A DNA stretch of 64,000 bases, taken from contig AP024889.1 of the NCBI GenBank assembly GCA_024347015.1, forward strand, positions 2,542,001 to 2,606,000, given 5' to 3'. Of this stretch, positions 29,238 to 39,314 are shown piece by piece (within the stretch, counting starts at the first letter, position 1; the number at the start of each line of letters is the position of its first letter). This DNA comes from Vibrio pectenicida. Its GTDB lineage: Bacteria > Pseudomonadota > Gammaproteobacteria > Enterobacterales > Vibrionaceae. The notes below the pieces were generated by a model, which worked only from the letters and a program-made list of their open reading frames with translations, did not search any database and was not told where the DNA came from. The position numbers were made by a program, and so were the translations under genes.

Positions 29238-30445
29238 TAGATGTAAATGCTATCCGCGCACAATTTCCAGCTCTTACACAAAAAGTTAATGAGCAAGCAC
29301 TTGTTTACCTTGATAGCGCAGCAACCACACAGAAACCCGAATGCGTGATTGATACCATTGCACACTACTATCGCTCTCAAAATGCTAATGTTCATCGAGG
29401 AAGTCATAGTTTAACGTCTACCGCAACCAATTACTTTGAATCTGCACGTCAAACTTTAGCCAAGTTTATCGGTGCTAAAAATGAGAAAGAAATCATTTGG
29501 ACTCGAGGGGCAACTGAAGCTCTCAACCTTATCGCTCAAACTTATGCCCGAAATACACTCAAACCTAATGATGAAATTTTAGTCAGTGAAATGGAACACC
29601 ACGCCAATATCGTTCCATGGCAGATAGTGGCAGAACAAACTGGGGCGAAAGTGGTAAAAATCCCAATGACGCAAAGCTGTCATTTGGATATGGAAGCTTT
29701 TAGCTCTTTACTCTCTAGTAAAACAAAAATCGTCGCACTCGCTCATATCACTAATGTCACAGGAACCAGACTTCCAATTGAAGACGTCATAGCCAAAGCT
29801 AAAAAAGTGGACGCTAAAGTCGTCATTGACGGTGCACAGGGCATTGTTCATGAGCCCATTGATGTACAAAAGCTTGGTGCTGATTTTTATGTTTTCTCAG
29901 GCCATAAGATCTACGCTCCTACTGGTATTGGTGTTCTTTATGGAAGGTTAGAGTTACTTGAAACCATGCCACCATGGCATGGTGGCGGCAAGATGGTCGA
30001 ACAAGTGTCTTTCATGGGCACGACTTACAGTGAACTGCCTGGCAAATTCGAGGCTGGCACACCAAATGTTGCAGGAGCAATTGCACTAGCAACTGCTATT
30101 GATTGGTATTTAGCCTTGCCTATACAGGAGGCTGAAAAACATATTCAGGATATAACCCAGCAAGCCTATCACAAGCTGACCAATATTGAAGGTGTCAACG
30201 TTATCGGATATCAGCCTAAAGCAAGCGTGATTTCATTTGTTATTGATGGCGTCCATCATCAAGATGTAGCAACTTTACTTGACCAACAAGGCGTGGCAAT
30301 ACGAGCAGGTCATCACTGTGCTCATCCTTTAATGGATGCATTAGGGATAAAAGGTACATTGCGCGCTTCTTTTGCTATATATAATACCCTACAAGACGTT
30401 GACCAACTCATAGCAAGTGTCGAAAAAGCGGTTGATATGCTCTAA
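29234..30445 (+). CDS. csdA: Cysteine desulfurase (SufS/CsdA type)
   Basis: The 403-residue PLP enzyme has the Lys-binding motif FSGHKIYAPTGIGVLYG and the active cysteine in RAGHHCAHPLMD, the short group II layout of SufS/CsdA rather than IscS. It also shows LDSAATTQKP and NVHRGSHSLT. It moves sulfur from cysteine to acceptors for Fe-S or tRNA modification. No sufBCD genes lie nearby, and the operon is panE-yajL-csdA, so CsdA is the better name. A strong hairpin follows. Confidence 0.87.
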   Translation: MIDVNAIRAQFPALTQKVNEQALVYLDSAATTQKPECVIDTIAHYYRSQNANVHRGSHSLTSTATNYFESARQTLAKFIGAKNEKEIIWTRGATEALNLIAQTYARNTLKPNDEILVSEMEHHANIVPWQIVAEQTGAKVVKIPMTQSCHLDMEAFSSLLSSKTKIVALAHITNVTGTRLPIEDVIAKAKKVDAKVVIDGAQGIVHEPIDVQKLGADFYVFSGHKIYAPTGIGVLYGRLELLETMPPWHGGGKMVEQVSFMGTTYSELPGKFEAGTPNVAGAIALATAIDWYLALPIQEAEKHIQDITQQAYHKLTNIEGVNVIGYQPKASVISFVIDGVHHQDVATLLDQQGVAIRAGHHCAHPLMDALGIKGTLRASFAIYNTLQDVDQLIASVEKAVDML

Positions 30446-30461
30446 GAAAATGAAAGCTGGA

Positions 30462-30489
30462 CTCAGGGTTGAACAAATTCAACCCTGAT
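30462..30489. terminator. Bidirectional terminator between csdA and radA
   Basis: CAGGGTTGAA (30464-30473) and TTCAACCCTG (30478-30487) form a perfect 10-bp stem with a CAAA loop between convergent genes. T runs are weak on both sides. Confidence 0.7.
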
Positions 30490-30492
30490 AAT

Positions 30493-31872
30493 TTATAACT
30501 CTTCAAATGCAGCTATCGCATCTGACAATTTTTTTACTGCGTGGATTTGCATCCCAGCAATGCCACCTTTAGGCATGTTGGCCGCTGGAACAATAGCTTT
30601 CTTAAAGCCGTGCTTAAATGCCTCATTCAATCGTTCCTGACCACTAGGTACTGGGCGTATTTCACCAGCTAGCCCCACCTCACCAAAAACCACTACATCT
30701 TGGGGTAAAGCTCGGTCTCTAAAGCTAGATAATAGTGCCATCACTAATGCCAAGTCAGCGCTTGTTTCAGTGACCTTAACACCACCAACAACATTAACAA
30801 ACACATCCTGATCTGACATCTGCAAACCACCATGTTTATGCAATACAGCAAGTAAAAGAGACAATCGATTTTGTTCAAGACCAACAGCAACACGCCGCGG
30901 ATTTGCTAACTGGGAATAATCAACCAAAGCTTGTATTTCTACAAGCAGTGGACGCGTACCTTCCCACACCACCATAACTGAACTACCAGATGACTCTTCT
31001 TCACCTCTAGAAAGAAAGATTGCTGAAGGATTACTGACTTCTTTTAGCCCCTGACCAGTCATAGCAAAAACGCCTAACTCATTCACAGCACCAAAACGGT
31101 TTTTATGGCTGCGAAGCGTTCTGAAACGACTATCAGTTCCGCCATCAAGCAACACTGAGCAGTCAATAATATGTTCTAGCACCTTAGGACCGGCCAGTGT
31201 ACCATCCTTCGTTACATGTCCGACAATAAATACAGCGACGTTATTTTGTTTTGCATAGCGAGTTAAAGCCGTTGCAGATTCACGTACTTGAGCAACACTA
31301 CCAGGAGAAGACTGCACATCACTAACATGCATTACCTGAATCGAGTCTATAACCAAAAGTTTAGGCTGCTCCTTTTCTGCAACCTGGCAAATTCGATCGA
31401 CATTAGTCTCTGACAACATTTTCAAGTTATCTTTGGGTAGTCCTAAACGTGAAGCACGCATGGCGACCTGTTGTAAGGATTCCTCCCCAGTAACATATAA
31501 CGTTGGCATTTGAGAAGCTAAGTAACACATAGTTTGTAAAAGTAAGGTAGATTTTCCCGCGCCAGGATTTCCACCGATTAAAATTGCAGCACCAGGAACA
31601 ACACCACCTCCAAGCACTCGGTCAAGCTCTTTAAAACCACTACTAAAGCGTGGTACTTCTTGTAAATTAATCTCAGAGAGTATCTGAACCTGAGTTTCGC
31701 CTGAATTCCCTGCATAACCTGCTAACCGTTCATAGCTATTAGTATTAGGTGATGCAGCTAGCCTAATTTCACTAATTGTATTCCAAGCACCACATGCATT
31801 ACATTGCCCCTGCCATCTAGGAAAATCTGCCCCACAATCATTACATACGTAAGCTCTTTTTACCTTTGCCAT
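30493..31872 (-). CDS. radA: DNA repair protein RadA
   Basis: The 459-residue protein has the N-terminal zinc finger CNDCGADFPRWQGQCNACGAW, Walker A GGNPGAGKST, the RadA-specific SHKNRFGAVNELG motif and a C-terminal Lon-protease-like domain (DQDVFVNVVGGVKV...). RadA is a hexameric branch-migration helicase acting in recombinational repair and natural transformation. Divergent from the PilZ gene and convergent with csdA; this position next to the PilZ gene and serB matches other vibrios. Confidence 0.95.
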   Translation of the reverse strand: MAKVKRAYVCNDCGADFPRWQGQCNACGAWNTISEIRLAASPNTNSYERLAGYAGNSGETQVQILSEINLQEVPRFSSGFKELDRVLGGGVVPGAAILIGGNPGAGKSTLLLQTMCYLASQMPTLYVTGEESLQQVAMRASRLGLPKDNLKMLSETNVDRICQVAEKEQPKLLVIDSIQVMHVSDVQSSPGSVAQVRESATALTRYAKQNNVAVFIVGHVTKDGTLAGPKVLEHIIDCSVLLDGGTDSRFRTLRSHKNRFGAVNELGVFAMTGQGLKEVSNPSAIFLSRGEEESSGSSVMVVWEGTRPLLVEIQALVDYSQLANPRRVAVGLEQNRLSLLLAVLHKHGGLQMSDQDVFVNVVGGVKVTETSADLALVMALLSSFRDRALPQDVVVFGEVGLAGEIRPVPSGQERLNEAFKHGFKKAIVPAANMPKGGIAGMQIHAVKKLSDAIAAFEEL

Positions 31873-32006
31873 AACACTCCAGACCCAAATTTATAACGAT
31901 CACGTTATCATTCATCATCAATAGACCTTGATTCGTTGTAACATAACACTAAAGTTTTATATATCAAGGTAGATATTTCATACGAGAGGCAGTCAAACAA
32001 GAACCG

Positions 32007-34352
32007 ATGGAGCAAACTGAAATATTATCGTTAGCAGAACGATTGATTCCTGCTTACCACTCAGATGATTTTGACTTCCTTCTTAGCCAAATAACCGAAG
32101 GGGAGCCCCCGTCCGTCAAACTTTTAGTCAAAATGGAACTCAATCGAGTAATGGTACCATGCTCCAAAGTTGTCGACCTAAGAGGCAGAGTTAATGGTGA
32201 ATGTCGAGAATATGAACTGGATGGCATTAAACACTGGCTTGATGATGTCGCTTTCAATACCTACCAAAAAAATGTTCGCAAGTTCGGTGGTTACACAGAA
32301 GGTGTTTGGGAAGCTTTAAGTAACACACACAATAACTTCCGCGTGATGAAAAAAAGAGGACAACTGCACGGAGATGAAACCGCAGAAAAGAGTAGTATCT
32401 TCGATGTAGAAACGATTAAGCTTGGCTATGACCTAAAGCGGCGAGAAAACCGTCTTAAAATCTCCTCTCAAATTGAATTTAAGGTTAATAATGATCTAGT
32501 TCATGCCACAACTATAGATCTTTCACCATCTGGAGCAAAATTTAAAGTCCCTTCTGCATTTGACTATAAGTCGGGTGAAACTATCTCAGTTCGATTTGTT
32601 GAATTGATTAAAGAATCAGAGTTGGAAGAATTGAAGGCTCCAATACAATACCGAATTGTTGGTGTTGACGAGTCTTACGATAACGATTCAGTCAAATTTC
32701 TTCGTTTGCTCAAACTAGAAGAATCAAATGTAGTAGAACAGTTAATTGAAAGTAAACTCAACAGTGATAACCAGCGTAATCGGCACGACACCCAAGATAA
32801 AGTCATTCGAGCCCGCTCAAGAGGCTATGAGCACACTTTTCTCAAACATACCTGTAATTTACCTTTGTTCTTTAGTGGCTCTGAACTTAAACTCGCTTTG
32901 ATGACCGAAAACAATCAACCAATTTGGCAATATTGGCATGATGAGAGAAATCAACAGGCATTAACTAGCTTGTTTAACCCACAACGCCTTAAGTATCTCA
33001 TTCGCTCTGAAGCACAAGATAAGAGTCATATTTTTTACTCTTTCACTCATGTTCATCAAGATAAAACCCTATTCTTTTCTATGATGCTCCCAGAAGCTAA
33101 ATCTGAGGTACGACAACTTTTCTGTCATGTGGGTGCAAAAAAAGATAGTTGGAGAGTGTTACGTATTCATATGTTTGAGCTGTCAAAAGAGGAATGTGCA
33201 GAATTAGCCAAACATTCCTCTGAACTCACCCTTGATGCCAGTACTCTAACTCATTGTGGTATTCTTCAAGAGATCTCAACTGAAATGAGCAATGACGATT
33301 ACTTACTCACTCCCAAACCTAAACTGCCAAGTAGTTCCATTAATAGTTTTCGTCATGCACGTAATCCAACTAACAACCCTATTTGTATTTACTATGATGC
33401 AAAATCTCGCCGTAAAGAGCCACGTTTTCAATTCCGCTCTCCTTTGATATTAACCGATGTCAATAATCAAACACACGCGGGAGTCACACTAGATATTTCT
33501 AAACGCGGTATAAGTATCGCTTTAACATCCCCTAGTACACTTAAAGCAGGAGAAACCTGTTCTGTGAACTTTACTGAATTGGACAAACACGATAAGAACT
33601 CAGCTCTAAGTAAAGTACCATATAAAGTCATCAGAATATCTCCGGGAGGGAAACGTCTACAACTCGTTATCCTCGAAGATAGTCATACAATGAAAAATAT
33701 AGCGTTTTTCGGTAGTTTAATTGAACACAACCAAGACAAGTTAAATTCAATAACAGAAGTTCTTCCAAGTAATGAGTTACTCGAGGGTCTACATGATATT
33801 TTGTTAGACAAAGTGATAAGTGCTCCTATTTTTGTAGAGAAGCCGACCAGAACCCTAAAACCTAGGATCATTGGAGTCAATTTCCCACTGCCTCCTTACC
33901 TGGTTTTACTGGCGAAACTTGGCAAAGAAGATAAGTTTTCTCTTGAGCCTATATACAAAGGGCACACAAATACCCTACTAGCCCAACCGATGAAACACAT
34001 AGATGATGCTCAACCACAATTTCATGAAATTTATCTCGCTATTACTCTTTTTGGTAACCGTATTCACTCCTACGAATCAAAACTCATCGGCGAGTTTGAG
34101 TCAATAAAAGAGCGTATTGATTTTATTAAAAACGCTCAATCTCTTGGTAATTTCTATGCTATCCGTATATGTTGCGCTCCCGTGTTTGAACCTATGAGTG
34201 CATTGCTTCAAGAAGACATAACCGAGCTAGCTCCAATCAATATGCATCATGCGCGAACGCTAGAAAAAGAAATCAGCGGTATCGTAGGTTATAATGAAAT
34301 TATAGATATCACCGAAGAAGTAACACTTCGTTTAGAGCTGCCGAATGAATAG
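32007..34352 (+). CDS. Large protein with two PilZ (c-di-GMP-binding) domains
   Basis: The 781-residue cytosolic protein carries two PilZ signatures. The first is RRENR (about residues 145-149) with DLSPSG (about 171-176); the second is RRKEPR (about 468-473) with DISKRG (about 496-501). Both have the RxxxR plus [DN]xSxxG residues needed to bind cyclic di-GMP, so both domains look competent. The long stretches between and after them have no domain I recognise. Gene order radA-PilZ-serB is that of V. cholerae, where the protein is one of the Plz set (PlzC by my recollection). It may be a c-di-GMP effector for motility, biofilm or virulence. Confidence 0.85.
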   Translation: MEQTEILSLAERLIPAYHSDDFDFLLSQITEGEPPSVKLLVKMELNRVMVPCSKVVDLRGRVNGECREYELDGIKHWLDDVAFNTYQKNVRKFGGYTEGVWEALSNTHNNFRVMKKRGQLHGDETAEKSSIFDVETIKLGYDLKRRENRLKISSQIEFKVNNDLVHATTIDLSPSGAKFKVPSAFDYKSGETISVRFVELIKESELEELKAPIQYRIVGVDESYDNDSVKFLRLLKLEESNVVEQLIESKLNSDNQRNRHDTQDKVIRARSRGYEHTFLKHTCNLPLFFSGSELKLALMTENNQPIWQYWHDERNQQALTSLFNPQRLKYLIRSEAQDKSHIFYSFTHVHQDKTLFFSMMLPEAKSEVRQLFCHVGAKKDSWRVLRIHMFELSKEECAELAKHSSELTLDASTLTHCGILQEISTEMSNDDYLLTPKPKLPSSSINSFRHARNPTNNPICIYYDAKSRRKEPRFQFRSPLILTDVNNQTHAGVTLDISKRGISIALTSPSTLKAGETCSVNFTELDKHDKNSALSKVPYKVIRISPGGKRLQLVILEDSHTMKNIAFFGSLIEHNQDKLNSITEVLPSNELLEGLHDILLDKVISAPIFVEKPTRTLKPRIIGVNFPLPPYLVLLAKLGKEDKFSLEPIYKGHTNTLLAQPMKHIDDAQPQFHEIYLAITLFGNRIHSYESKLIGEFESIKERIDFIKNAQSLGNFYAIRICCAPVFEPMSALLQEDITELAPINMHHARTLEKEISGIVGYNEIIDITEEVTLRLELPNE

Positions 34353-34436
34353 AATGCTCTTCCTTGTGAGTTGGTTTCGTGAAAAAGTAATTCGATTACT
34401 ATAAACCACCTCACAAAGAATAAAGAATATAGGGGA

Positions 34437-35417
34437 CTATGGTTTAGCTTTAAAACTGATCTTTTTTTGTTTAGCTAACGCTGCAGATAAAATACATAGT
34501 ACGCCTCCAAGCCCTGAATAACGTACCGCAGTTTGTGCTAACTGCTCCACTTTGGGCTTAGCATTATAGGCAATTCCTAAACTTGCTGCTTCCATCATCA
34601 GCAAATCATTGGCCCCATCTCCCACAGCAACCGTATTGTGATCTTCTATTGCATACAATTCCGCTAATTCATGTAAGATATCGGCTTTAGTCTGTGCAGA
34701 TACAACCTCTCCAAGCACACACCCTGTCAGCTTGCCATCAATAATTTCCAACTGATTAGAACGAGCATAATGTAAGTTTAATGTGTTTTTGAGGTGATCA
34801 GAGAAATAGGTAAAGCCCCCAGAGGCAATTGCCGTCTTCCAGCCAAATTGATGGAGTGTATAAATTAAACTGGAAAGATCAGGCATCAAAGTCAACTCAT
34901 CTCGGACTTTAGTAAGTACTGATACATCAGCACCAGCAAGAGCTGCAACTCTCTTACGAAGACTTTGTTCAAAATCAAGCTCACCTTGCATTGCTCTTTC
35001 AGTTAGTTCAGAGACTTCATCCCCAACCCCCGCCAGTTTCGCAATTTCATCAATGCATTCGATTTTTATAGCTGTAGAATCCATATCCAACACTATCAGC
35101 CCCGGTGTAGATAAATCTGGTAAATCGTTAAGAGCTGCATAATCAAGCTCTAACGATTGAAGAATTTCTTCATGCTCTGAAAAAAAATCACCTTCCATTA
35201 AGGCAACTTGGTAATGACCCACTTTCCATACATCAACAATATTATTATTGTATCCGGTGTAAAAGTTGATTCGTTCGAAATGCTCGTCCCGTAAGTGCTC
35301 ACCAAAGATAATCCAATTTGCCTTCACCTTATCTAAGTGGCTCGTTAATCTGGCTGCTGACAACCTACTGTATAAATGAGTCTGTTTTTGAATAGAAAGA
35401 GTCTTAAACGTTTCCAT
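34437..35417 (-). CDS. serB: Phosphoserine phosphatase
   Basis: The ATG at 35417 gives 326 residues; an upstream start would add 10 residues across a weak leader. The HAD-family nucleophile motif VLDMDSTAIKIEC (DxDST), the capping region MQGELDFEQSLRKRV and the GDGANDLLMM motif are all present. SerB makes the last step of serine synthesis, phosphoserine to serine. The N-terminal 100 residues form the usual regulatory region of enterobacterial SerB. Divergent from the YtjB-like gene. Confidence 0.95.
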   Translation of the reverse strand: METFKTLSIQKQTHLYSRLSAARLTSHLDKVKANWIIFGEHLRDEHFERINFYTGYNNNIVDVWKVGHYQVALMEGDFFSEHEEILQSLELDYAALNDLPDLSTPGLIVLDMDSTAIKIECIDEIAKLAGVGDEVSELTERAMQGELDFEQSLRKRVAALAGADVSVLTKVRDELTLMPDLSSLIYTLHQFGWKTAIASGGFTYFSDHLKNTLNLHYARSNQLEIIDGKLTGCVLGEVVSAQTKADILHELAELYAIEDHNTVAVGDGANDLLMMEAASLGIAYNAKPKVEQLAQTAVRYSGLGGVLCILSAALAKQKKISFKAKP

Positions 35418-35520
35418 GTGAATTATTCCTAAAAAACTTAACCACAACTTAACCTATTGCAATTTACCTGCGCAAGTATCAATATTCTTTATAGTAAACT
35501 TATCTTCTGTTTAGGTGAAT

Positions 35521-36126
35521 ATGGAATCTTCCCTGTTTTCATTCCGCATGGCACTGAGAGTACTCGCTATCTTTTCTTTGATCGTGATGCTAATGGTTAT
35601 TGGCATCAATAGCGTCAAAATTACTCAGGCTAATCAAGAGATCCAAAAAAATCAATTAGACACTCTAATTAAGGTTTTGGTATCACAAGCCTCTTTGGCC
35701 GCAGGAGATATGATCGCGAGCCAAGATCAAGAACGCTTATTAAAATTAACCAATCAACTCGCCATAGACGACTTGGTATTTGATGCTACTATTTACGACG
35801 CTCAAGGCGTTCGATTAGCTTCAAGCGATAAAAGTAAAAGTGTACGAGAAATTCTTGGTTTAGACACACCACTCGAAACAGCTCGCATAGGCAAGCAACA
35901 ACTTGTTGAGCCAGTTATATACGATAATGTCGTGATAGGCTTTGTACGTCTTACCTTCGAAACTGGAAAAGTGACGGCTTTCTCCGATCATTACTACAGA
36001 AAAAGTGATCGCTATATGTACACTATGGTCGGAATGAGTTTTATTACTGGATTGCTTTTGACTATGGTTGTACGTAGAAAACCAAAGGGTAAAAGTGAAA
36101 ATCTACTGTTAAAGGAACTTGGATAA
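35521..36126 (+). CDS. YtjB/AhpA-like (SMP family) membrane protein
   Basis: The product (201 residues from the ATG at 35521; a GTG six bases earlier is possible) has an N-terminal membrane helix (about 10-30), a periplasmic sensor-like segment and a second helix near the C-terminus (MYTMVGMSFITGLLLTMVV), ending in a basic tail. This layout and the position divergent from serB fit the YtjB (Smp) family. The periplasmic part resembles small extracytoplasmic sensory folds, but there is no signalling output domain. Function is unknown. Confidence 0.8.
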   Translation: MESSLFSFRMALRVLAIFSLIVMLMVIGINSVKITQANQEIQKNQLDTLIKVLVSQASLAAGDMIASQDQERLLKLTNQLAIDDLVFDATIYDAQGVRLASSDKSKSVREILGLDTPLETARIGKQQLVEPVIYDNVVIGFVRLTFETGKVTAFSDHYYRKSDRYMYTMVGMSFITGLLLTMVVRRKPKGKSENLLLKELG

Positions 36127-36130
36127 ACAA

Positions 36131-36165
36131 GCAATAAGGTTGATATATGGTACCAACCTTATTGT
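36131..36165. terminator. Hairpin between the YtjB-like gene and deoA
   Basis: AATAAGGTTG (36133-36142) and CAACCTTATT (36154-36163) form a perfect 10-bp stem between convergent genes; the loop also contains GGTACC. T runs are short. Confidence 0.65.
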
Positions 36166-36219
36166 ACACCAGAGCACTTAATGGTTGACCACCAGAATAG
36201 TCGAATCAAGAGCATTTCA

Positions 36220-37548
36220 TTAAAGGTCTTCAGCACGAACTTGACGATAAATTTCTGGAGTTGGTGAATACTCACTCCCGATTGTGATGGCTTGCTGGAG
36301 TGAGGCTGCAGCCTCTTTCCACTGCTCTTCATTTCGAGCATGGATAACGGCTAGCGGCCTATCAGAAGATGCTCGCTCACCCAAGCGAATAAAGTGGTCA
36401 AATCCTACCGCATAATCAACAGTATCGGTAGCAGATCGACGCCCGCCTCCCATAGCAACAACAGCCAAACCTATCACGCGAGTATTCATCGCCGTCACCA
36501 CACCATCTTGCTCGGCAAATACTGGTTCAGCAATAGGTGATTTTTCTAAGTAATTGTAGTAATTGTCGACAAAGTCTATTGGCCCACCTAAACCAGCAAC
36601 CATACGACTAAAGCATTCAGCTGCTTTACCATTATTCAAGACTTCAGTTAACTTCAAGCGTGCATGTTCAGTGTTATCAGCCAATCTCCCCAGCACTAAC
36701 ATTTCTGCTCCTAGAGCCAAGGTCACTTCAAGAAGGCGAGGATTTTGATATTCCCCAGTCAAAAACTTAACCGCTTCTTGTACTTCAAGTGCGTTACCTG
36801 CTGAAGATGCCAATACTTGATTCATATCAGTTAAAATTGCAGTTGTTTTGGTGCCTGCGCCATTAGCAACCCCCACGATAGATTTAGCCAAATGCTCAGA
36901 CTCTTCATAAGTTGGCATAAAGGCACCGGAACCGACTTTAACATCCATGACCAGAGATTCTAATCCAGCTGCTAGTTTTTTCGATAAAATAGAAGCAGTG
37001 ATAAGAGAGATATTATCAACGGTTGCAGTGATATCTCGAGTTGCGTAAAGACGTTTATCAGCAGGCGCTAAGTTACAGGTTTGGCCAATAATAGCGACTC
37101 CAGCTTGTCTGGTAACATCAGAAAAAACCGCATTACATGGCATAATATTATACCCTGGAATAGACTCAAGTTTGTCAAGCGTCCCCCCAGTATGGCCGAG
37201 CCCCCTACCTGAAATCATAGGGACAAAGCCACCACATGCTGCAACCATAGGCCCTAACATTAATGAGGTCACATCTCCTACGCCACCCGTTGAATGCTTA
37301 TCTACAATAGGCCCAGGAAGATCCTGTTGACTCCAATCAATAACCATTCCTGAATCACGCATGGCACAAGTCAACGCAATACGTTCAGGCATCGTCATTT
37401 CATTAAAAAAAATTGCCATCGCAAAAGCCGCTATCTGACCTTCAGAAACGCTATTAGTGGCAATACCTTGAATAAAAAATTTAATCTCATCAGAGGTAAG
37501 CACTTCACCATCACGCTTTCGACGTATGATTTCTTGAGGTAAATACAT
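36220..37548 (-). CDS. deoA: Thymidine phosphorylase
   Basis: The ATG at 37548 begins [21 protein letters not shown], the conserved start, giving 442 residues. The phosphate/thymidine site region [19 protein letters not shown] (about residues 83-101) and [20 protein letters not shown] are intact. DeoA splits thymidine to thymine and deoxyribose-1-phosphate. It follows deoC by 82 bases. The usual partners deoB and deoD do not follow: the next gene is the convergent YtjB-like gene. Confidence 0.95.
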   Translation of the reverse strand: MYLPQEIIRRKRDGEVLTSDEIKFFIQGIATNSVSEGQIAAFAMAIFFNEMTMPERIALTCAMRDSGMVIDWSQQDLPGPIVDKHSTGGVGDVTSLMLGPMVAACGGFVPMISGRGLGHTGGTLDKLESIPGYNIMPCNAVFSDVTRQAGVAIIGQTCNLAPADKRLYATRDITATVDNISLITASILSKKLAAGLESLVMDVKVGSGAFMPTYEESEHLAKSIVGVANGAGTKTTAILTDMNQVLASSAGNALEVQEAVKFLTGEYQNPRLLEVTLALGAEMLVLGRLADNTEHARLKLTEVLNNGKAAECFSRMVAGLGGPIDFVDNYYNYLEKSPIAEPVFAEQDGVVTAMNTRVIGLAVVAMGGGRRSATDTVDYAVGFDHFIRLGERASSDRPLAVIHARNEEQWKEAAASLQQAITIGSEYSPTPEIYRQVRAEDL

Positions 37549-37630
37549 TAGATTCTCCCACACAAACTGGTGGTTGATAGTAATATAGGCATGGTGGTGA
37601 GTAGACATTCACCACCAAGAAATAGAAAAA

Positions 37631-38407
37631 CTAATAAGCTGCAGGATCAGCCGTTTTATCTGTCACTTCTAATGTATTCAGAAGGCTGGTCAAAAGACTA
37701 GATGCTCCAAACCTGTAGTGACGAGTATCTACCCACTGACTACCCAATATCTCATCAGCCATTGCTAAATAATCTGCGGCATCTTCAGCAGTGCGCACTC
37801 CTCCAGCAGGTTTAAAACCAACACTTGAAGCGACATTCATATCGCGAATAACTTCAAGCATCATACGAGCGTACTCGGGCGTAGCGTTAACTGGCACTTT
37901 ACCGGTTGAAGTTTTGATAAAATCAGCACCAGCTTTGATCGCTATCTCAGATGCTTTCTTGATAAGCGTTTCTTGTTGTAGCTCACCTGTTTCAATAATT
38001 ACTTTGAGTAAAATATCTCCACAGACTTGTTTACACTGCCTTATAAGCTCGAAGCCTACTTCTTCATTGCCGGCTATAAGAGCTCGGTATGGGAATACAA
38101 CGTCAACTTCATCAGCACCGTAAGCCACAGCAGCTTTCGTTTCAGCAACGGCAATATCAATATCATCATTGCCATGAGGAAAATTAGTTACCGTCGCAAT
38201 TTTGATGTTAGGTGTACCTTGCTCTCTAAGTGTCTTTTTAGCGATTGGTATGAAACGTGGATAAATACAGATGGCCGCAGTATTACCTACTACTGATTTA
38301 GCATCATGACACAAGGTAATAACCTTGGCATCCGTATCATCATCATTCAACGTAGTCAGATCCATAAGTTTAAGCGCACGTAACGCTGCAGCTTTTAAAT
38401 CGCTCAT
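37631..38407 (-). CDS. deoC: Deoxyribose-phosphate aldolase
   Basis: The 258-residue class I aldolase has the Schiff-base Lys in [16 protein letters not shown] and the second Lys in [17 protein letters not shown]. It cleaves deoxyribose-5-phosphate to glyceraldehyde-3-phosphate and acetaldehyde in nucleoside catabolism. First gene of the deoC-deoA unit; nucleoside transporter NupC lies about 2 kb upstream. A LacI/CytR-like palindrome is present in its upstream region. Confidence 0.96.
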   Translation of the reverse strand: MSDLKAAALRALKLMDLTTLNDDDTDAKVITLCHDAKSVVGNTAAICIYPRFIPIAKKTLREQGTPNIKIATVTNFPHGNDDIDIAVAETKAAVAYGADEVDVVFPYRALIAGNEEVGFELIRQCKQVCGDILLKVIIETGELQQETLIKKASEIAIKAGADFIKTSTGKVPVNATPEYARMMLEVIRDMNVASSVGFKPAGGVRTAEDAADYLAMADEILGSQWVDTRHYRFGASSLLTSLLNTLEVTDKTADPAAY

Positions 38408-38490
38408 TTCTATCTCCGATCAATATTCATATACCCACACAAAATCACAATACCTAGGTTTAATATAGAACGGTAGCCAGCGATAAAACG

Positions 38491-38501
38491 CAAACGGTTT
38501 G
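38491..38501 (-). promoter_or_regulatory. Possible LacI-family (CytR/PurR-like) operator upstream of deoC
   Basis: CAAACGGTTTG is an odd palindrome within ACGCAAACGGTTTGTA, 84 bases upstream of the deoC ATG. CytR, a LacI-family regulator, controls deo genes in enterics and vibrios. Motif match only. Confidence 0.3.
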
Positions 38502-38664
38502 TATCTCAAAAATCATTTAACTTAAATTTATGCCTATTTTTTGGGGATAAATAAGAGGAATCTCAGAAGATCTAAACTAATAATGAGTAAGAAAAATATG
38601 ACTACAAAATAAATTCATGTTAGAAGAATCAATCATTACCATTGATTACCCATAGGAAAAGAAA

Positions 38665-39219
38665 ATGCAGAAAATACATGGTTTCTTATTAGCTACCCTT
38701 CTCGCGTTACCTATATTCTCTCATGCTCAAGAAGCATCTAAAGCCGTATTTGAGAAAATTAATCTACGAATGTCATATATGCAAGATGTTGCAATATATA
38801 AGATAAAAAACAATCTCGCTATTGAAGATATAAAAAGAGAAGCTGTTGTAATAGAGAAATCAAAAGCCGCCAGTGAAAAACATGACTTAGATGGTACATC
38901 AACCACAGAGCTTACCGCCAGCTTAATAGCAGCGGCTAAAGCCATTCAATATCGTTATCGTGCTGATATGCTTACACAACCAGCTGGTATACCCCAGAAA
39001 AATCGAGATTTAAAAACTGAAGTACGCCCAGCTCTGATCAAACTTGGAAATGAGTTAAATGCTTCAATTTCTAATTTTCTAAAAGCTGGAGGTAAATTTA
39101 CTGACGATCAGTATCAAACATTTGATACGATAGTTACAGTCCCCTATTTAAAAGATAGCGACAAAAAAATGATCTTTAAGGCTTTACAAAACGTGCAGCT
39201 CAAGACTACCTCAAATTAA
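38665..39219 (+). CDS. Periplasmic AroQ-type chorismate mutase (putative)
   Basis: The 184-residue protein has a signal peptide (cleavage likely after HAQ, residue 22). Its body matches the gamma-class AroQ pattern: INLRMSYMQDVAIYKIKNN, then LAIEDIKREAVVIE, then AAAKAIQYRYRAD, with a long helical C-terminus. Secreted enzymes of this class turn chorismate into prephenate outside the cytoplasm in several Gram-negative and mycobacterial pathogens. Arg35, a Lys in YKIK, Asp55 and Arg58 are candidate active-site residues; a Glu common in EANKAIQ is replaced by Ala here, so activity should not be assumed. Stands alone, with its own terminator. Confidence 0.7.
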   Translation: MQKIHGFLLATLLALPIFSHAQEASKAVFEKINLRMSYMQDVAIYKIKNNLAIEDIKREAVVIEKSKAASEKHDLDGTSTTELTASLIAAAKAIQYRYRADMLTQPAGIPQKNRDLKTEVRPALIKLGNELNASISNFLKAGGKFTDDQYQTFDTIVTVPYLKDSDKKMIFKALQNVQLKTTSN

Positions 39220-39254
39220 GCTTAGGTTTTTTATTTTTTCATTTAAGATCAATA

Positions 39255-39297
39255 GTATAAAAAAACCCCGCTAACGAAATGAGCGGGGTTTTTAACA
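39255..39297. terminator. Strong bidirectional terminator
   Basis: AAAAACCCCGCT (39261-39272) and AGCGGGGTTTTT (39282-39293) form a 12-bp stem between the convergent chorismate mutase gene and nupC. Confidence 0.9.
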
Positions 39298-39314
39298 TCA
39301 ATTAGATGTAAAGG

